Origin: Isoetes taiwanensis
Lineage: Eukaryota > Streptophyta > Lycopodiopsida > Isoetales > Isoetaceae
NCBI GenBank assembly: GCA_021234155.1
Contig: JAJEKV010000019.1
Location: forward strand, 5,900,284-5,964,283
DNA length: 64,000 bases
Reading direction: 5' to 3'
In this document: piece by piece, positions 11,251 to 23,853 of the stretch
How positions within the stretch are numbered: the first letter of the stretch is position 1
Layout: each line of letters opens with the position of its first letter
Program-made: the position numbers and the translations under genes
The notes under the pieces: model-generated
Database searches by the model: none
What the model was told of the DNA's origin: nothing
What the model saw: the letters and a program-made list of their open reading frames with translations, nothing else

Positions 11251-13025
11251 ATTTTGCATCTCCTAGATTGGTCGCTCTAATGAAGAATAAGGTATTGAAG
11301 TCTAAGCCAAGGCCAAGAGGCTATGGCAAACGGCCATTCGCACACTAAGGGGAGGAGGATCACCTTTGACATAGACCTTAGTGGGGCTAAGTGGCCGATG
11401 GGAGCGTAAGTCATGGACATCTGAAGATATGATTTGATAGTGGGGATGGAATTTTGAAGCCACCAAAGCCATGATTGATTGTGACCGAATGAAGTCACCA
11501 TGACGGCACCGACACGGCAAAGAAGTTGATAGTGAAAGGTAAGAAGCTAGATTCTCCCATGCAAAGGTGTATTTCTTTGAAGCAAATAAGGAAGAGTATA
11601 GAAAGGAATAAGGTGGATTACATCTTGAGGATGGAATCGGTTGAGCCGTGCAAGGTGATGGAAGTGACACAAAGGGAAATCACCTGCCCGTGCGCATAGC
11701 AAGGCTTATTTCGAGTTCAAGGATGTATTTCCTGATGAAATCCGCAAACCACCTTATAGGGTGTGGAATGTGAGATCACATTGGCTCCGGATGCTGAAGC
11801 CTACCAAAGAAGGCACCATATAGAATGAGCACCCCAGAATTGATTGAGCTCAAGAAGCAGCTTCAAGAATTGCTAGACCTTGGATTCATAAGGGCAAGTG
11901 TGTCTCCTTTTGGAGCACCTATACTCTTCGTGAAAAGAAGAAAGACGGAGCTTAAGAATGTGCATAGACTATCGCCACCAACAAGCGCATCGATAAAGAA
12001 TAAGTATGCATTGCCGAGGGCGATGACCTAATGGATCAGCTACAAGGAGCAAAGGTATTCTCTAAGATTGATTTGAGATCGATACCATCGATAAGAATTA
12101 AAGAAGAGGATATCCATAAGACCGCTTTAACGCTGTATGGTCACTTTGAGTTCACAAGAATGCCCTTTGATTGTCGAACGCCCCCAAGAACGCTTATGCT
12201 TCATGAACGATATCTTCGTAGACTTCTTGGATGAGTTTGTTATTGTCTTCTTCGACGACATCCTAATCTACAAGAAGTCCCTTGAAGAGCATTGTCGCGA
12301 TCTCGTGAAAAGTGTTGGAGAAGTTGAGACGCCATCTGGTTGTATGGGAAGCTCTCTAAGTGCCACTTTGCAACAGGCCGGTGGAGTACTTGGGGCATGT
12401 AGTAACATCCGAGGGAATCTCCACGCATCCATCTAAGATTGAGGCAATAGTTGATTGGCCAGCTCCAAGGAATGTGGCGTAAGTAAGAAGCTTTCTGGTT
12501 GGCGGATACTACGTAAAGTTCGTGGAAGGACTTTGCTAAGTGGGCGCCCCTCCGCCTGACCTCACTAAGGCCAAGAAGATTAAGGATTGGGCTAGCCATT
12601 GGTTAGAGAAAGTCCAAGCTTCTTTTGAGAAGCTTAAAGAGGCCTTAACAACAGCACCGGTGCTTGTTCTCCGGATCCGAAAGTAAGGATAAGTTGGTAG
12701 CAACAGATGCAAGCAAGATAGCAACAAAGGCAGCCTTTGATGCAAGAAGGAAGGGTAGTCGCCACGACTCAAAGAAGATGAACGACGCCGAGCAACGCTT
12801 ACCCAACCCATGATCGAGCTGCTAGCCATTGTCGGGCATTGAGGATATGGAGGCATTATCTGCCGGAAGGAAGTTTCAGCTTGGATACCGATCACCGAGC
12901 CTTCAAGATCTTTTTCACCCAGCCACTCCTCAACTTAAGGCAAAGGAGGTGGATGGAATTCCTTGAGGAATATGATTTTGATATTATATATAAGCCCGTA
13001 AGCTTAATGTTGTAGCGTATGCCCT
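11251..13025 (+). pseudogene. pol: Protease to reverse transcriptase/RNase H of the gypsy element
   Basis: From about 11700 the reading resembles the end of the protease/linker. At 11825-12030 it becomes unmistakable gypsy reverse transcriptase ([20 protein letters not shown], then APILFVK), followed by DQLQGAKVFSKIDLRS (12031-12080) and the catalytic FDDILIY motif at about 12250. The RNase H part shows FEKLKEALTTAP (about 12620-12660), ATDASK (about 12703) and the end EFLEEYDFDIIYKP (about 12955-12995). At least five frame changes break it. I could not identify a clear protease active site between 11250 and 11700. Confidence 0.85.
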
Positions 13026-14523
13026 CTCCGTGAGACCATTTCGCACAAGGACGATTGTAATGCGATTTCCACTCTTCGAAAGTGAGTTTGGCAAGAAGAT
13101 TGAGGAGTCCTTGCCAACCGATGTGGACTTCAAGGAGGTATGGGAAAGCCTTTCCAAGAAAGCCGTAATGCATAAGGAGCCGGAAGCCTTCAAGCATTAT
13201 AAGAAGGAAGGCAACCCGTTGTATCACAAGCATAAGTTGTGTGTGCCCGAATCATCGGGGTAAGGAAGCTAATTCTTCATGACACACATAACAGCCCAAT
13301 AGCGGCATGCCGGCTTCATGAAGACCTATTTCAAGATTCGGCGTAGCTACTTCTCGCCAGGAATGAAGAGGCGATAGCTGCATATATCCGGATTGCCGCT
13401 TATGTCAGCCAGACCAAGGCGTAGCAAAAAGCAGCGATTCCGGTGCTTTAGAGCCATTGGGGTGCCAAATGCAAAGTGGGAGGTCATAAGCATGGATTTC
13501 ATCACAGACTCCCCCTAGAACTCTTCGAGGCAAGGATGCATTGATGGTTGTCGAGATAAGTTATCTAAGATGGCACATTTCGCGTGCCTTGCAAGACTAC
13601 GCATAACCGCATTAGACACCGCCAAGTTATTTGTAAGGGAGATTTTTAGACTCCATGGCATGCCTCGAGATAATATCCGATAGAGATTCTAAGTTCATGA
13701 GTGCCTTTTGGCAGATCTCTTTAGCACCATCCGCACGGCTCTCCATGAGTACCTGCGTATCATCCCCAAACAGATGGCCGACGGAAAGGACGAATCGGAT
13801 CATTGAAGACATGCTTCAAGCTATGTGTGGAACAAGCAAATCCAAGTGGGATGAGTACATTCACTTGGTGGAATTCGCCTACAACAAGCAGCTTAGCAGA
13901 GTCATCTCGGATGTCTCCTTTCATGGTGAATTACGGGTACCGCTGCTTAACCCCCTGATACCGCACAATCTCGTGGTCCAAGGTAGAAGTGTCCCAAAGA
14001 TATTAGGGGATATGCAAAGAGCTAGTAGAGGAAGTAAGGGGTTATTTATTGGCAGCAAGAAGTCGGGCGTAAGAGTGTAGCCGACAAGCACTGTGACCGT
14101 AAGGGAGTTTAAGGTGGGCGATACCGCTTGGTTGAAGATCAAGGTGAAGCAAGCCAAGCCGCTGGATTGGGAGCTGCAAGAAGCTTGCCCCTAGGTGGGC
14201 TGGGCCGCTCAAGATTTTGGAGAGAGTGGGCTCTCAAGCCTACAAGTTGGATCTTCCAGCCCATCTTAAGGTCCACAAGGTCTTCCACGTAAGTTTATTA
14301 AAGAGGCACAATCCTAACCCCGAGGAGGTTTTAGATACTCCAACCTTGTTGGAAATGACTGAGGAGCAAGTAGAAATAGTGCCTCGAAGTTACTTCTTGA
14401 TAAGTCATTCAAGAAGACTAGGAGGTCTCAGCCTCCCAATATTTGGTTAAGTGGAAGCACTTACCCGTGGAAGATGCGACATGGGTATTGAAGCAAGATT
14501 TGGAGAAGCAATACCCGTGAGTT
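13026..14523 (+). pseudogene. pol: Integrase and chromodomain of the gypsy element
   Basis: Integrase core remnants include DRDSKFMSAFWQ (about 13677-13712), RTNRIIEDMLQAMCG (about 13788-13830) and EFAYN. The C-terminal motif SQAYKLDLP...HKVFHVSLLKRH is at 14228-14310. A chromodomain then reads VKWK..LPVEDATWVLKQDL at about 14447-14510, with stop at 14521-14523. Chromodomains of this type are known to read methylated H3 lysine 9 and steer integration towards heterochromatin. One or two indels separate the integrase C-terminus from the chromodomain frame. This end assigns the element to the chromoviruses. Confidence 0.85.
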
Positions 14524-15440
14524 TATGAAGGAGTTTGATGGGCGAAGTCGCCTCCCACTTGGTCGAATTCCACGACTTGCCGGTGGTTAGCTAGTATGTT
14601 GTTAGTTAGCCTTTTGAGCCCGGCGCATGCATTCTAGTTAGTAGGGTGCATGTGCCGTAACCTTGGATCGTGTGTGGATGATGGGATACGCCTTTAGGGC
14701 ATTCTCTTCTAGGCCACACGCACTAAGAGGTGCGCATGACCATTAGGGTCATGTGAGTGAGGAATGAGGCATGGTGGGCGATGATGGGACATCGATCGAT
14801 GATCTCTATGCCACGATGCGGGTACGCACACCGGCCGTAGGAGGGTCATGGTGAAGCTTAAGTGATCATGCGCCGATGATGGGATCGTGAGACGCCCCCT
14901 AGCTCAAACCCTGGGGCATGATGCATCGGGTGTACTCGATCCGGGAATCGTGTACAAGGTAGCACTCGATCATGGGCAATGATGGGAGCATCTTAAATGA
15001 TCCCTAAGCTCAAATCCGGAAGGGCCATGATCTTGGGCAAGGTAGTAGGACAACCTTGAGCCAGTAGTTCGGCTCAAGGAGGTAAGGGGGGTGGTCCCCT
15101 AAAACCACAAATTATTAACTAAACTAACGTAACGTGCTCCTTTTGCGTGCAAGTAGAAGGAGGACTTCAACGAGGAGCCGCCATAACATTTAGAAGATAC
15201 GGGGAGCCATAATTAGATTATGAACCCTAATAACTCTTATAATAGTAGTTTGAATTATTATAAGAAATAACGGTGTTAAGGCTATATAATTTTGTATAAG
15301 TACAAATATAGCCTAAAATTTTGACTTGAACTAATAAAAACTTGATTGCTAAGCTAAGCTAAAGGTTATGACATGTTGTTGTTTTGCAGGCATAAGGTAG
15401 GTTCGTCACCTTAGCGCAATGCTGAGGACAGCATTGTCCT
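14524..15440 (+). other. Non-coding 3' internal region of the gypsy element
   Basis: No ORF is visible. From about 14690 to 15060 it contains repeated ggcatgatg and gatgatggga phrases (loose internal repeats), then AT-rich sequence up to the purine tract. Confidence 0.5.
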
Positions 15441-15453
15441 AAGGGGGGGAGAA
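15441..15453 (+). promoter_or_regulatory. Polypurine tract of the gypsy element
   Basis: The purine run aagggggggagaa directly precedes the 3' LTR, where it would prime plus-strand synthesis. Confidence 0.85.
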
Positions 15454-17097
15454 TGTGACGGTCCAGGGGAATATACGCCATAAATACGTATATTCCTGGA
15501 TCCGTCACCATACAAGTCTATCTTTATAGCCTTGTATACCATAGATTGTGGCACTAGGGGGCATGGCTAAGTTATTCTCATAACTTAGCCAACCATAGGT
15601 TAAGCCATTATCCACGTGGCCTTAACCTATTGGGGCACCGCCACACAGGACTCACCCGATTGGTGCCACGTGGCATCCTAGGTGGACCTAACTTATATAG
15701 GCATAAACCCTAACCCTAGACCTCTTTCCAGCCCTAGCACCCAGAGACTCACCTACTTGTTCGAAACCCGCTTCAACATCGCTCGCTAGCATAGGCTGGT
15801 GCAAAGAGCCCCAAAGCAGGTAGACCCGCTCTTGGAGTAGGAACAAAGCAGCCTTGTGAGTCGAAGACCATGGAGGCCTCGATCCGGAGGGAGAGCATCG
15901 AGCAGGTATGTAGGATAGTAGTTGTGATAGCTCATCTGGGATTAGCATTCCAAGATGTGCTAGTATTTTGTATCTAGAGTAGAGCCATCCTAGAACCCAT
16001 ATTCAACATCTTGAACCCTAATCAAGGAACCCTAACTATTAGTTAGTTGTATGATTAGGTTAAGATGTTCTTCTTATGATTATTCTCATGATGTGATGAT
16101 TATGTGATGTTGGTTGATCATGTTTGCTCCTCTTGTATTGGGAAGGGGGTAGAGACCTAGGGCCATATGTAGTATGTTCCTAGAGTAGATCCCTTTAGTT
16201 CCTATTAGTTGCGGCCTGTGCATAGGAGCCCACCAGGCTATTGAGGCTATGATATGACTCAACACCAGCATAACGGGGCTAGAGGGAAAGTGGAGGGAGG
16301 ATCCCTGCCGAGTGGGGGCTTCGGGGGATCCCATAGTGGGCTAGGCTTATGGTCGGTCACTGCGTGGGCCGAGCATGGGTCCGACACCTCCCCGGGCAAT
16401 GGTGTTGCCCCCTCGCCTCCTGGGAGCCGCAAGTGTTGGCTTGGCTCTCATTTTGGGGGTTCACCTGCACACTAATCGTGGTGTCGCCACGGTTCTCTAG
16501 CCACCCACGGCACCTCTAGACCCTGGGAAGGGGAGATGCAACCCTTCCTGCCCCATCGGACCAGGGAGATGCAACCTGGAGTAGTCCCGATGGGTGATGC
16601 CATGGGATTGCGTATCCGGAAGGCTAGAGTCCTGTTAGAGCCTGATCTAGCCCATCTGCAAAGTATGCACAGGAGGGGCGGATGGAGTGGTCAACCCTAG
16701 CCATTGTTCTATGCCAGCCCTCGCCATCGCCATGACTCGGTCTGCTCTATCTTGAGGCCTAGCCGGTCAGTCACCCTCCTTACGAGTCTGAGCCGGGGTA
16801 GGAGCTCTCCTGTTTTATGGTTTGTGATTATCATCTATGCATTGGTTTATGTGCGATGCACTACCCTCCGAGGTAGTATTTGTATATGTTTTATGCTAGT
16901 TCTGACGTGTTATCGCTTCCGCTGTTATAGGAGCCCATAGGGGAAGGGCGCGCAAGACACCTTCGTGTTCCCTTCCCGCACTAGGAGTCATCTCAGAGTG
17001 CGGGGTAGACGAAGGGCCCATGCGGTTGATGAGCCGGATGGGGGATTTCCTGCCGAGGGTACGGCCGGGCGCCGTATGTTTAGCAGGGAGCGTCACA
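15454..17097 (+). repeat. 3' LTR of the gypsy element
   Basis: This 1644-bp LTR ends CGTCACA followed by the target duplication CATTT. It differs from the 5' LTR mainly by small changes at CAG/CTG triplets, for example 15800-15830 and 15890-15907. Confidence 0.93.
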
Positions 17098-17415
17098 CAT
17101 TTCCCATACCATATAATATAATAATGGTAGAGAAGGCAAATCCGACTATATTAGTTTAAGGAATATAATTGTATTTTTTGGTGCTAAGTATGTCGTACAT
17201 GGACTTGCTTCTACAATTCTCTTGTTAAAACCATTACCATTACGCAAGGAAAGATAATATTAGGACTTTGGTCTTCATTTTCCAAAGTCAACATCAATAT
17301 GCCATAAATGTATAGCCTCCGGAAGAGGGAATTTCTTTTCCTTAGATGTTACAACTAAGATCTAAGTGCATCTCTATATAAATTTGTTTACAAATGCATG
17401 TCATGGGGCATGCAA
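17098..17415 (+). other. Displaced 3' flank of secreted-protein gene copy 1
   Basis: This stretch is homologous to the region after copy 2 (53573-53875 and its duplicate at 55371-55675), sharing for example atttttggtgctaagtatg and acaaatgcatgtcatgggg. It was next to 3956 before the gypsy element inserted. Homology ends near 17415. Confidence 0.85.
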
Positions 17416-17439
17416 CAATAAAAATAATAGGAATACTCA

Positions 17440-18321
17440 AGCAAGAAAAAGCGTAGATAAAGATAAAGATAAATATTTTAACGTCACGCCACTAGGCAGC
17501 GTCCTAAGACATGTGACGGCAGAACAGGGGACCAAAGTCCAAAATAGAGCAAAAAAGGGGGCTGAGCCCCAACACAGAACAAAAGAGGGCAAAATCCATC
17601 ACTACACAGTATACATACTATGGGCAAACAAGGCTGTTCCCGCTGAGAAACTAAGAATATCCCAACCAAGGATTTGCAGGCCACTGGTCAAGAACAATTG
17701 CCAAGCCTCCCCGATATACCGCCCATTTCTTCTGGAGCCTGGCCTCGCGAACTTTGCAAAGCTCGTCTCGTCGCCGAGTTAACTGGACTGGAGATAGATC
17801 CTCTTGAACCGAAAAGTGCGTTCCCTTGAGGTGATTGCCATGCTGCAAAACGTAATACCTATCTTGTGGTGCCGAGAAATGTACCAATAGATGGCGAGGT
17901 CGATCTGGCCGATGGGCACCCACTCTCTCAAGCTACCGTGGAAGGCACCCGGACTCATAATGTGCATGGTGTCGCGAAAAAAAGAGCCGCTACATCCATA
18001 TCCGGCCAGAAGACGTTTCCGAACTCCCACGAGGGCGTAGGTTCGTGTGGACGATCCCCGCCAGCCGGTTCAGCCGATGTCGTTAGTCGTGTCACCTGAT
18101 GCAGGCCCTTGCTGCATATGGTCTTGAGCTACCTTAGGTAGGGGGGCATCCCTATCCACACCTGAATGCTGCTCCACTACCGCCTCAGTCTGGACCATCT
18201 CATCTGCGCGCAATATGTGTGGAGTGTTCGCCGGTGCTGGAATATCAGATAGGATTGATTGCCTGAACAAGATTTTGAACATTCGCAACACCTGAATCCA
18301 ACTGTCCAAAGGCAGTACCAC
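17440..18321 (-). pseudogene. L1-type ORF1 protein fragment
   Basis: On the minus strand, 17923-17651 encodes the pattern RPRHLLVHFSAPQDRYYVL, LKGTHFSVQEDLSP and ARLQKKWAVYRGGL, which matches the C-terminal nucleic-acid-binding domain of L1 ORF1 proteins (Transposase_22 type), preceded by the family's AHRxxRPR motif. Upstream frames to 18321 are coding-like but shifted. No reverse transcriptase follows. Instead a T-rich sequence runs to about 17440, ending in a few TTTATC units that may be the element's simple-repeat tail. It may be an ORF1-only element or a deleted LINE. Confidence 0.55.
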
Positions 18322-18470
18322 GGATGTATCTGTTACAGTGAGCTGGGATTATGAGTAAGTAGCTTGCACGTGCAATATAGAAGGGAAAAAAAAGGTATCT
18401 AAGAAACTGCAAGATTACAGACAAAAGAATCGCATAAATTATAATACATGTTTATTATACAGCATCTGCG

Positions 18471-19939
18471 ATGTTAGCTCCTGAGGGTAAGATACAGGCT
18501 TTGGATAAGATTGTTCGAAATTTTGTGTGGGGCGAGGATTATGAAGGGGCGGTTGTTAAAGTGGCGTGGTGGAAGTGTCTCCGCCCCCGGAAGGATGGCG
18601 GCTTGGCCATTCTGGATTTGGCGATGCATAGTAAGGTGTTGGTCTCCAAGTTTGTTTGGAGCATTCTGCAGGATGGAGCATCTTCTCCTGGTGCGGCGCG
18701 GTTGTTGCAGTCTCTTCGCCATTGTGTGGCATTTGGGAAGCCGTCTGTGCATGTGGAGTTGCCCTGGGCACTGTTGTATGGTCTCCGGCCTTTCCCACAT
18801 GCATCCCCTTTTCTCACGGGGGTGTTGCGGGCTTAGGATCATGTGCGTGTGCTCTTCCAGCTAGATTATGCCTCAGTTTATCACCACTCTTCTCCTTTCT
18901 TGTGGGTTCCTCTACCCCCTGCGCACTTGCCCTTGGCTGCCACTCTGCATGCTCGGACGCAGGCCCATTGGAGGCGAGCTGCGGTGCTCACCTTGGAGGA
19001 TTGGTATTGGGGTGGTCAGCTAGCTTTGTGGGAGTTCTTTCGAGCTCACTTTCGCCTGAGGGGCAGTGACCGGGCTATCTGGGAACAAGTGGCGGGGAGT
19101 ATTCCGCTACACATACCTATAGTCCCTCAGGATGATGTGGTGGTGCAGGTTTGGAAGGTTCATCTGGATGTTGTGTCTTTCTTGTTTTGTGCGGTCTTGT
19201 TACCGGGTGCTAGCTATTCATGACACTCTGCCCCCTTCAGTCAAGTGGTCTCTGCAGCTTCTGGTTTCTCGATAGTGCTCGGTTTGGACGTGGACATGGA
19301 GCTCACTTCCCCCACCGAAGGTTAGGGTGCTTCTGTGGCAGGTGGTGCACCGCTGTATCAGGGTGAATGCCCTTGTGAGTCAGTTTAGGCTGGGTGTGAG
19401 CCCTCTCTGCCCTTGTTGTGGCCTTGAATTCATCGTGAGACTGTGGAGCATTGTCTGGTTTTATGCCCTCACTTGCAGGCTGCCTAGGATTGGGTTCTGT
19501 TTCAGGTCAGATTGACTAGCCAGCAGTTGCTGCTTCATGTGCATCCTGATGCTTGGCCACTCTTGCGGCAGCAAGCCTTGCATCTGTGCGTGGCTTGGTT
19601 GGTGTGGCTGATTTGGATGCGGCGGCGGTTGTGGATCTTTCAGGGGATTCAGCAGCCTGCAGCCTCTCTGATTCCTCGACTCAGGTACAAGCTATTTCAA
19701 ATCTTTTTGGTGTTCCCGGGATTAATAGAGCGGAAGTTTGCTATTTGGCAGGACTTCTTGGGTATTGTAGATGGTGATGGTCGGTTTGTACAGCAGTAGA
19801 GTTGCAGTTTTTCTGTGAGTTTGTTGTGGAGTGTCGAGGTATCACTGTCTCTTTGGGATAGTTCTCCTTCCTCCTCACTTGCTTTGTAACATTACCATTC
19901 TTTTAATATATTGATGACATAGTTCTTCAAAAAAAAAAA
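18471..19939 (+). pseudogene. 3' fragment of an L1-type LINE (zf-RVT region)
   Basis: The reading begins in the C-terminal part of a plant LINE ORF2: DKIVRNFVWG...VAWWKCLRPRKDGGLAILDL (18490-18610), then the zf-RVT zinc-binding region around 19320-19480 (KVRVLLWQVVHRCIRVNAL, CPCCG) and C-terminal residues to 19799. Frameshifts and a stop at 18834 break it. The 3' end is a run of A at 19929-19939, as expected for a 5'-truncated LINE. I found no clear target duplication. It is GC-richer than its surroundings. Confidence 0.8.
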
Positions 19940-20256
19940 CTTATCAACATGACCAGTAGCAAGATTTGTTGCTGGTCACACGCACTTTAGAAAGATCATG
20001 GTATATTCCTAGCATTTGCATTTTCTCAAAGCATTTCAGTGCTTCCAAGGGAGGCTTGTGTTCTATATAACCTGAAATTAGTATCTTCCACGATCATCCA
20101 CAGCTTTTTGCTAAAGAGCCATATTTGGTATACATATGAATTAAAGTGTGGCACACAAAAAGATCATCTTCAACCCACAATTTACAAGTTTAAAGTGTAT
20201 CTCCCTCCTTCGATTTTTCAATTGGCAGTTAACCTCAAACCTGAAAATGAATCAGA

Positions 20257-20524
20257 GTCTAAGTTAGATATTGGGGTACAAAAAAGCGCGACAAGCAGAA
20301 GCGGATAAAGCAGGTAAAGCTCAAGCAAAACGTACCTTTTCGCCGACCTCAAATCCAGCTCCGAATCAGAAGAACTAAGCATTCCATGTCATCGATCTGG
20401 AAGCAATTTGCTAAAAACGGATCATCATGTTCCCGCTCTCCAAGCACCTCCAAGCACAGCGGACCAAGCACGAAAAGCAGCGCGTCCGGACGGGTGCTTT
20501 TGTACCCCAATATCTAACTTAGAC
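20257..20524. mobile_element. Small inverted-repeat element (MITE-like), 268 bp
   Basis: Perfect 27-bp terminal inverted repeats lie at 20257-20283 and 20498-20524, beginning GTCTAAGTTAGATATTGGGG. The interior of about 214 bp is not obviously coding. The flanks (gaatcaga and ccatcaat) do not give an unambiguous target duplication, so the superfamily cannot be assigned. Confidence 0.7.
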
Positions 20525-21879
20525 CCATCAATTGCATTTGTTCACACATATATGCTAGAATAAGATGTTCAAAGCACCTAGAAACGGTCTCTCACATTGA
20601 TAAATGATCCTCTATGGCTCCCATGCTCTTACAACAAGCCTTTTGCCATGGCAAACATTCATAACCATATGGCGCATATGTAGAACTTGTTTAATTTCAC
20701 AAAGAGGAAGCACCAATACAAAAATAATGGCAACAACAAGCCAGATCATAACTAGCATTGACATCTGCGCAGACCAAAAATATTCATAGGATCAAAGAGG
20801 AAATATGATTTAAAATCATAATGGGACCTCTTCTCGAGGTGCCAAGATTGCAAATTTTTCCATCTAAAGAATCATATTATGGCAGTCTTACATCAGTGTT
20901 ACACCAAGCCCGGACAATCTCTGATGTTGATGCTGTAAACAATGAAATAGGAGATGGTTTAAAGAGAATACAAACCGAGTTCATATATGTATTGCTTTTA
21001 TGGAAGCTTTACTGCTTGCAAATTAAAATGGGGTTGTTTACTCAGATATGGTTATAGTAGACTATATTTGAACACCCTGCTCTGCCATAATGGACGAATT
21101 TTGAAACCCTTGCTCTGCTATAAGATCGGATAAGAAAAAAAACTGGATTCTAGTCTGTCATATCCAACAAACACTGACCTGCACGAATTGGCTTTATTTG
21201 CAGAAAAGAGCGGCCCTATTTGTAGAAAAGATGGCCCAATCAACCCATCTTGGAGAACCGCACTACAGAAATTAGCTAGCTCTTTGCTGTTTTATAAATC
21301 CTAGTTTGCAGATGATCAGATAAAACAGAAAAAACCAGATCTGAGAAAAGCGTCAGAAGCAGAAGAACAGTTTGGGATTTGGATCTGGCAAGCAAAAAGT
21401 GGATCAAACACAAAACATTCTGTTGTCCAGGACAAAATGTAAAATGTACAGCAATTAGAAACCATATCTATATTTTTAGCAGGATGGCAAGCAATTTGAT
21501 TGTATACAATATTTAGAGCCATACTTGGGTTATAGCGGCATAGCCAGATTATACAAGACCATGGTCTTCCTCCAAGCTTGATCATCCACTTGGCGCATCA
21601 GTCTTAGCTGCGAAATTCATTGTTTGCCTAAGCAATCTGCCATAGCCACCAGTAATGGGGGCCTTCTGTTATCGCCCTACATAACATCAGAAACCAACCT
21701 CTGATATATAGGTAAATTTAATCACCGATCATATGATTCTGCCTCTCATCAAAAATCAACGGCCAAGAAATAGAGCTCTAGAAATACTATTTAGTACACC
21801 TAGTTGAATATGGCAACAAAATCATAGAAAACGCTTAGTAAATATCATACAAAAACACAAAAGAAACCCCCCCTATTAT
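20525..21879. other. Spacer, no gene recognised
   Basis: AT-rich sequence with short open frames on both strands that lack recognisable motifs. No repeat or RNA gene seen. Confidence 0.5.
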
Positions 21880-21985
21880 GCTAGATATTCAAGTTTTCTT
21901 TTAGCCCAAAAAAAAAAAAAAACTACACTTAAAGAGCACCAGAAGGCCACGTGGCTCGTTTATTTGAAATTGCTAGAAAAACATG
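21880..21985. repeat. Dispersed repeat, copy A
   Basis: This block (gttttcttttag, then actacacttaaagagcacca, then ccacgtggc) recurs at 56890-56931 plus 62493-62550. There the copia element is inserted into it, so copy A is the natural empty site for that insertion. Confidence 0.75.
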
Positions 21986-23820
21986 TGGCATTTGGTAGGA
22001 AAATTTCACACCGTGAAAATTGACATATTTTATAATTTTTATCAACGTGTGCATTTTTCACTATTGTTTTTAGTGCATATTTGTCAATGTGTGTGTTTTT
22101 TTTTCACTGTTGCTTTTGGAGGAGCCAGGCATTGTTTGTTTTTGTTTTCAAAATAACACAAGTAGGTTGAGATTTTACTACATGTAAAAAACTAAATTAC
22201 AACTCCAAGAAGAAAAGACTGGAGAAATATCCACATACAAAATTAGCAACATTACTTATAGCATATTATATGTTATATGCAGAAATTTGTTAGTAAGTCA
22301 ACAACTAGAGAAAGCACATGAGTATCTTTCCTAATTAATTTGCATATCCTTCTCGTGTATAATTGGGTTCATTTGGAATAGTAACACTCAAGAGTCAATT
22401 GTGCGACCCATTCAGCCTTTTAGGCTTTACATCGGTAACTTATACATCAGATTTCAATTCCATGTTCTCCTGCTTGTTCCATTCATTCTGACTTAAATAT
22501 TCAATGCTTCACCAAACACATATACTTCTTCTTGCCTAGGAGTATGGACTAGAAAAAGTGATGATGCATAAAGATCAATCTCCTTTACTCCAATCACTCG
22601 ACAATCAGCAAGTTTACACTAAAATGAGATGGTCCAGAGAATGTAAGTGGAGAACTATTTATATTATGGTACAAATCATAGGTTGACTCTATACCTGTGT
22701 GGCAGCAATCATCATATGTAAATCATGCATGACAGACGACAAGCAAGTTCTCATCTCATCTCTTTGCATCTTCATCACCATGGCCAAATCAACATAAACT
22801 TTATTCTTCATTGATTCTAATTCTTATGTTTATATTTTTGTTTTTTTGTTTTAATCAAGAAGTCCTTAAAACGCTCATTTCTAATAATTGTATTGAACTA
22901 AAACATGTTCATGGATAAGAGATAATCTATACATCAGTGGTCTTTTGATTAAACAAAATATAAAAATAAACATCAAGCACCTTTCTAGCTGCTGCCAACC
23001 TTGAACTATCGAGACTGAATAGTACTTCTTTCTGTGCCCCATAGCTCTCATAAACTTGTAGACCCTTCTCTATAGAAATGAGAGTGGGTTGTTTTGTTAT
23101 GTCATTCTCAATAAGTCTGTAGAAAGAAAATTGTCTTATCAATTTTCCTTTACAATGATTTAATTTTCAATTAACCTAATTAAGTTTTCTACTAATCGAA
23201 TCATGCAACGTCAAACAGGAAGTGCATAGATGAATGATGTAACTAAGTTGCATGTATACAAATTTACGTTAAGATGGTTACCTGCAGCAATTTGGTGCAA
23301 ATAAATAGTGCATTTCCAGCTGGATGTGCAGTATGACCACCAGGGAGATTCTTTCGTGGCCAAAATACTGATATATGGTGTTCTCCTTCGTTTCACCGAA
23401 TAGAAGGAAGACACAAAGTTCTATAGCTACGAAGGTCGTTGCAATTATTTATTTTGTCTTTTTTCCTTCTGGCTCCCTATTTAGATTCCTTCTCATCCCT
23501 TTCTTCCTCATTAGCTCTCATTGCATCTCCCTTTCTTCTTTCAAGTGTTGAGCTTAGCTTACATGACTTATTCGAAAGAGACCGAGAGCTAAGATCTTTC
23601 GAATTGCAGTGCTTAATCCTCTCCACTTAGTACCAATCCTGAGGTATACGTTGCGGCAAGCTTATCAAGTTTCAAGTTTTTCTGATACGGTAAAGTATGA
23701 GATTGTGTCAACATTTCTGAAAATTATGGATCAACATGGGCATTTCATCCAGCATAACTTGGTGGCATTGTATTTGATCTCATATTAGCCTCTTAATATA
23801 TTTTTAAATTCTTCGCAAAA
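21986..23820. other. Spacer, no gene recognised
   Basis: AT-rich DNA. Short frames such as 22927-23142 (minus) and 23439-23630 (plus) show no family motif. Confidence 0.45.
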
Positions 23821-23853
23821 AAAGAAGGGGAGGGAGGACAGGAGGGGGCTAAA

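Larger units (their letters stand above)
3957..17097 (+). mobile_element. Ty3/gypsy LTR retrotransposon, chromovirus type, 13.1 kb
   Basis: Two long terminal repeats (3957-5603 and 15454-17097), both beginning TGTGACG and ending CGTCACA, bound the element. Flanking 5-bp target duplications are CATTT (3952-3956 and 17098-17102). The paralogous locus at about 53570 has CATTT once, so it is a natural empty site. A tRNA-Met-type primer-binding site follows the 5' LTR and a purine tract precedes the 3' LTR. Inside are an extra first ORF, gag remnants with a zinc knuckle, reverse transcriptase, RNase H, integrase and a C-terminal chromodomain, in the gypsy order. The pol frame is interrupted by many small indels. 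Some of these are probably sequencing errors (see findings). Confidence 0.93.
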
